A stretch of 7,444 nt of DNA from Marinilabiliales bacterium (GTDB taxonomy: Bacteria; Bacteroidota; Bacteroidia; Bacteroidales; BM523): NCBI GenBank assembly GCA_002869425.1, contig PKSZ01000560.1, positions 1 to 7,444 on the forward strand, given 5' to 3'. The number at the start of each line of letters is the position of its first letter. Position 1 is the first letter of the stretch. Both the position numbers and the translations under genes were made by a program. Shown here piece after piece: positions 5,351-7,444 of this stretch. The notes beneath the pieces were generated by a model that saw nothing but the letters and a program-made list of their open reading frames with translations, had not been told where the DNA came from and did no database searches.

Positions 5351-7444
5351 CAGGAAGTAATATACTCTGCTGATGTATATGAAGGTTGTGCTCCACTAAC
5401 AGTTCAATTTACTAATGAAAGTACAATTGGTGATTTTTATGGATGGAACTTTGGTGACGGAAATCAGGGCATTGCACATGACACTGTATATACTTTCGAA
5501 AATCCGGGCCAGTACACGGTTTGGTTAATTGCTGTTGACAGTACAGGTGAACTAATTGACATGTACGAAGAAACATTTTTTGTTAATGGCACCTGGTTTA
5601 CAATTTCAACAGGTTCAGAGGCCTGTCCGGGAGAAAATGTGGTTTTTGAAGCACAAGGAGATTACTGGTGGCTAAACTGGTATTTCGATGATGGAACATC
5701 TCAGGCAGATATTAGCAGATTGGAATACAGCTTCAATACTCCGGGAACCTACATGATCAAACTGGTTGGTGAAAGTGATTGTGGCCTGGACAGCTTAACA
5801 TTGCCCTTAACCATAAGCAATACAGCAACACCTCCTGTAGAAGCCTATACATCAGGAGGGAACGAAGCTTGTCCCTTTGATGAAATTTACTTTACATCCA
5901 AATATAAAGCCAATGAATATTTCTGGAATTTTGATGATGGCGAAACCTCAACCCTAGCCAATCCCAAACATTCTTTTTCATCGCTGGGAAGTAAAATGGT
6001 AACGCTTACAACAACAAACATTTGTGGAAACAGCAATACAGATACAATACAGATATATATTCATGACGATCTGGAAGCAGAAGCAAATTTCACCATATAC
6101 CCTGATCCTGTATGCCCGGGAGAAGTTGCCAGCTTTTATGCCTGGGGACTGGGTGATTATGCCTGGACTTTTGGTAACCAAGGAACATCAATTGCCTATG
6201 AGCCCAAGTTTATTTTTCCGGATACCGGGCTGTACAATGTTAACTTAGTGGTAACCAATGGCTGCGGAAATACTGCCTCTACATCACAAACCATTACTGT
6301 TGAGACAGACTCTTTAAGAAAACCTGAGGTGGAAATATATTTTGCCTGGGGTGATTACTGGGAAAACGACACAGTAGTAGTATGCCCGGGTGAAGATGTT
6401 AAGCTAAATAACTACGCATGGGATGAAAACAATCTTGTATTTGACTGGGACATGGGTGATGGAACCAATTATAGCACCAAAGATGTGGTTCACAATTACC
6501 AAAGTGCAGGTATCTTTGAAATCAAACTGGTAGCAACCAACAATTGTCTGGCAACAGATACTGCATACAAATGGGTTTATGTAGATATGGATGCCCTACC
6601 TTCAACAAATTTACTAGTTATACCCCCGAAGTTATGTCCAGGAGAATATGCATATTTTATGGATGACAATAATGATATTCGGGAGACAGATTACTCATAT
6701 TCAATCTGGTTTGGCGATGGCGATTCACTGATAAACGCAACGGATTATAACGATCCAAACATTCCTGTGTTTTCACATTTATACCCAAATCTAGGGACAT
6801 ATAACTTTACTATGACGGCACAAAATCTATGTGGAAACTCAATAGATACATCAGGGGTTATCACGGTGTGGAATGACGCCAATGTTGAAGGCTTTTATTA
6901 TATTGAAAACTCAACGGAAAGAGAAGATTATAATGACCAGGTTACTCCAGGATGTCCGGGTGACTCAATTGAGTTTCTGATTGCCGGGGGTATTTCCTAT
7001 GAATGGCATTTTGGGGATAGTACGTCTTCAACAGAGCATTTTCCTTCGCATATATACGATGAAGCAGATACTTATGAGGCCTATTGTATTGCAACCAATG
7101 GATGTGGAAGAACTGATACAGTATATACCGATGTAGCCATCTCTGATACCACCAAACCAAATGTGTGGTTTGATATTAGCGACGACTATGTTTGTGCTGG
7201 TGATACATTAAGCTTTGAGGTACCGGGAGATGATCATTTTCAATCGAATCTGTCATTTTACTGGGATTTTAACGATGGTAGTTTCTCAACGGAAAGAAAG
7301 CCGAACCATGCTTATAGCACAGGTGGAGATTTCTTTGTAAAACTAATCCTGACCAATGGATGTGGCAGCGATTCTGTTTACAGACATGTAATGGTTGCAA
7401 ATCCAATCATTGATTTTGAAGTTACACCGGACAATATCCAACCA
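5291..7444 (+). CDS. Secreted PKD-repeat protein, 3' partial
   Basis: An uninterrupted frame of 718 codons runs from the ATG at 5291 to the last base of the window with no stop. The N-terminus is a signal peptide, followed by at least eight PKD-like beta-sandwich repeats of 78-99 residues. Each has the WxFGDG-type turn, at Trp52, 130, 212, 292, 386, 473, 572 and 658, a Y/FxxxGxY strand and, usually, a TNGCG-like end. Repeat 1 has the classic GCAPLTVQF opening; repeats 2-8 mostly open with CPGE/CPGD (CPFD in repeat 3, CAGD in repeat 8). A ninth begins near 705. Sixteen cysteines are visible and 14 fall in pairs 50-65 residues apart, one pair in each of repeats 2-8. Such proteins in Bacteroidota are usually surface or secreted adhesins, often ending in a type IX secretion or gliding-associated C-terminal domain; that end is outside the window, so export route and function are unknown. 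No catalytic domain is seen in the visible part. It follows the symporter on the same strand but has its own putative promoter 127 bases downstream of the symporter stop. Confidence 0.92.
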   Translation, partial: MNKFIFSIFLTINFISFSIAQEVIYSADVYEGCAPLTVQFTNESTIGDFYGWNFGDGNQGIAHDTVYTFENPGQYTVWLIAVDSTGELIDMYEETFFVNGTWFTISTGSEACPGENVVFEAQGDYWWLNWYFDDGTSQADISRLEYSFNTPGTYMIKLVGESDCGLDSLTLPLTISNTATPPVEAYTSGGNEACPFDEIYFTSKYKANEYFWNFDDGETSTLANPKHSFSSLGSKMVTLTTTNICGNSNTDTIQIYIHDDLEAEANFTIYPDPVCPGEVASFYAWGLGDYAWTFGNQGTSIAYEPKFIFPDTGLYNVNLVVTNGCGNTASTSQTITVETDSLRKPEVEIYFAWGDYWENDTVVVCPGEDVKLNNYAWDENNLVFDWDMGDGTNYSTKDVVHNYQSAGIFEIKLVATNNCLATDTAYKWVYVDMDALPSTNLLVIPPKLCPGEYAYFMDDNNDIRETDYSYSIWFGDGDSLINATDYNDPNIPVFSHLYPNLGTYNFTMTAQNLCGNSIDTSGVITVWNDANVEGFYYIENSTEREDYNDQVTPGCPGDSIEFLIAGGISYEWHFGDSTSSTEHFPSHIYDEADTYEAYCIATNGCGRTDTVYTDVAISDTTKPNVWFDISDDYVCAGDTLSFEVPGDDHFQSNLSFYWDFNDGSFSTERKPNHAYSTGGDFFVKLILTNGCGSDSVYRHVMVANPIIDFEVTPDNIQP
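5354..7399 (+). repeat. Eight tandem PKD-like protein repeats
   Basis: Approximate residue limits of the repeats are 22-100, 101-178, 183-258, 262-338, 345-432, 438-526, 530-616 and 623-703. Cysteine pairs in repeats 2-8 are 112/164, 194/245, 275/325, 365/419, 449/514, 555/605 and 635/691. Repeat 1 has only Cys33, and repeat 7 has an extra Cys599. The glycine-aspartate turn varies: GDG in repeats 1, 5 and 6, DDG in 2 and 3, GNQG in 4, GDS in 7 and NDG in 8. At DNA level the repeats share only short identities, for example the 14-mer ACCAATGGATGTGG at 7094 and 7352, so they are old rather than recent duplications. Confidence 0.85.

Noticed and set aside
6035..6055. 10-bp direct repeat AATACAGATA
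   Set aside because: It encodes part of a threonine- and isoleucine-rich strand of repeat 3 and is explained by coding sequence.
6024..6248. Alternative plus-strand frame of 74 codons within the PKD gene
   Set aside because: The overlapping frame that starts at 5291 has clear repeats and a signal peptide; this one has no supporting features.
6942..7160. Minus-strand open frame of 72 codons near the window end
   Set aside because: It is antisense to PKD repeats 7 and 8 and has no recognisable content.
1..7444. Mobile elements, CRISPR arrays, tRNA/rRNA genes, or an intein in nrdJ
   Set aside because: No transposase, terminal repeats, regularly spaced repeats or tRNA-like cloverleaf were seen, and the NrdJ catalytic motifs are contiguous.

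Overview
The window reads as chromosomal DNA from a member of the Bacteroidota, probably Bacteroidia. Evidence for this is the moderately AT-rich sequence, the lack of strong Shine-Dalgarno sites, promoter elements of the Bacteroidota type (TAnnTTTG at -7), and the gene families: a Bacteroidota-style class II ribonucleotide reductase, a DUF1460 amidase and a long secreted PKD-repeat protein. Genus and species cannot be read from the sequence.

Layout: (1) 1-2536, plus strand, nrdJ, the adenosylcobalamin-dependent ribonucleotide reductase. Its first few codons lie before the window; the frame is open from base 2, well upstream of the first in-window ATG at 155. It ends in a rho-independent terminator. 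(2) 2603-3538, minus strand, an exported NlpC/P60-superfamily amidase of the DUF1460 family, convergent with nrdJ; its stop codon lies inside the U-tract of the nrdJ terminator. (3) 3539-3696, a 158-base divergent intergenic region with a good minus-strand -7 box for the amidase, a weaker plus-strand promoter for the symporter, and a perfect 14-bp palindrome over that weaker promoter. (4) 3697-5163, plus strand, a sodium:solute symporter of the PutP-like SSS family. (5) 5164-5290, a 127-base gap with two abutting dyad symmetries and a -7 box. (6) 5291 to the window end, plus strand, a secreted protein of at least 718 residues with eight PKD-like repeats, seven of them carrying a regular cysteine pair. 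It has no stop codon in the window, so its length and C-terminal domain are unknown.

The genes do not look like one operon or one defined system. nrdJ is housekeeping DNA-precursor synthesis. The amidase and symporter are divergently transcribed and could share regulation, for instance in cell-wall turnover and uptake, but that is speculation. The PKD protein has its own putative promoter. I saw no mobile element, CRISPR array, tRNA or rRNA. The points most worth following are the substitution at the key TM1 sodium-site aspartate of the symporter, the palindrome at its promoter, and the cysteine-paired PKD array.
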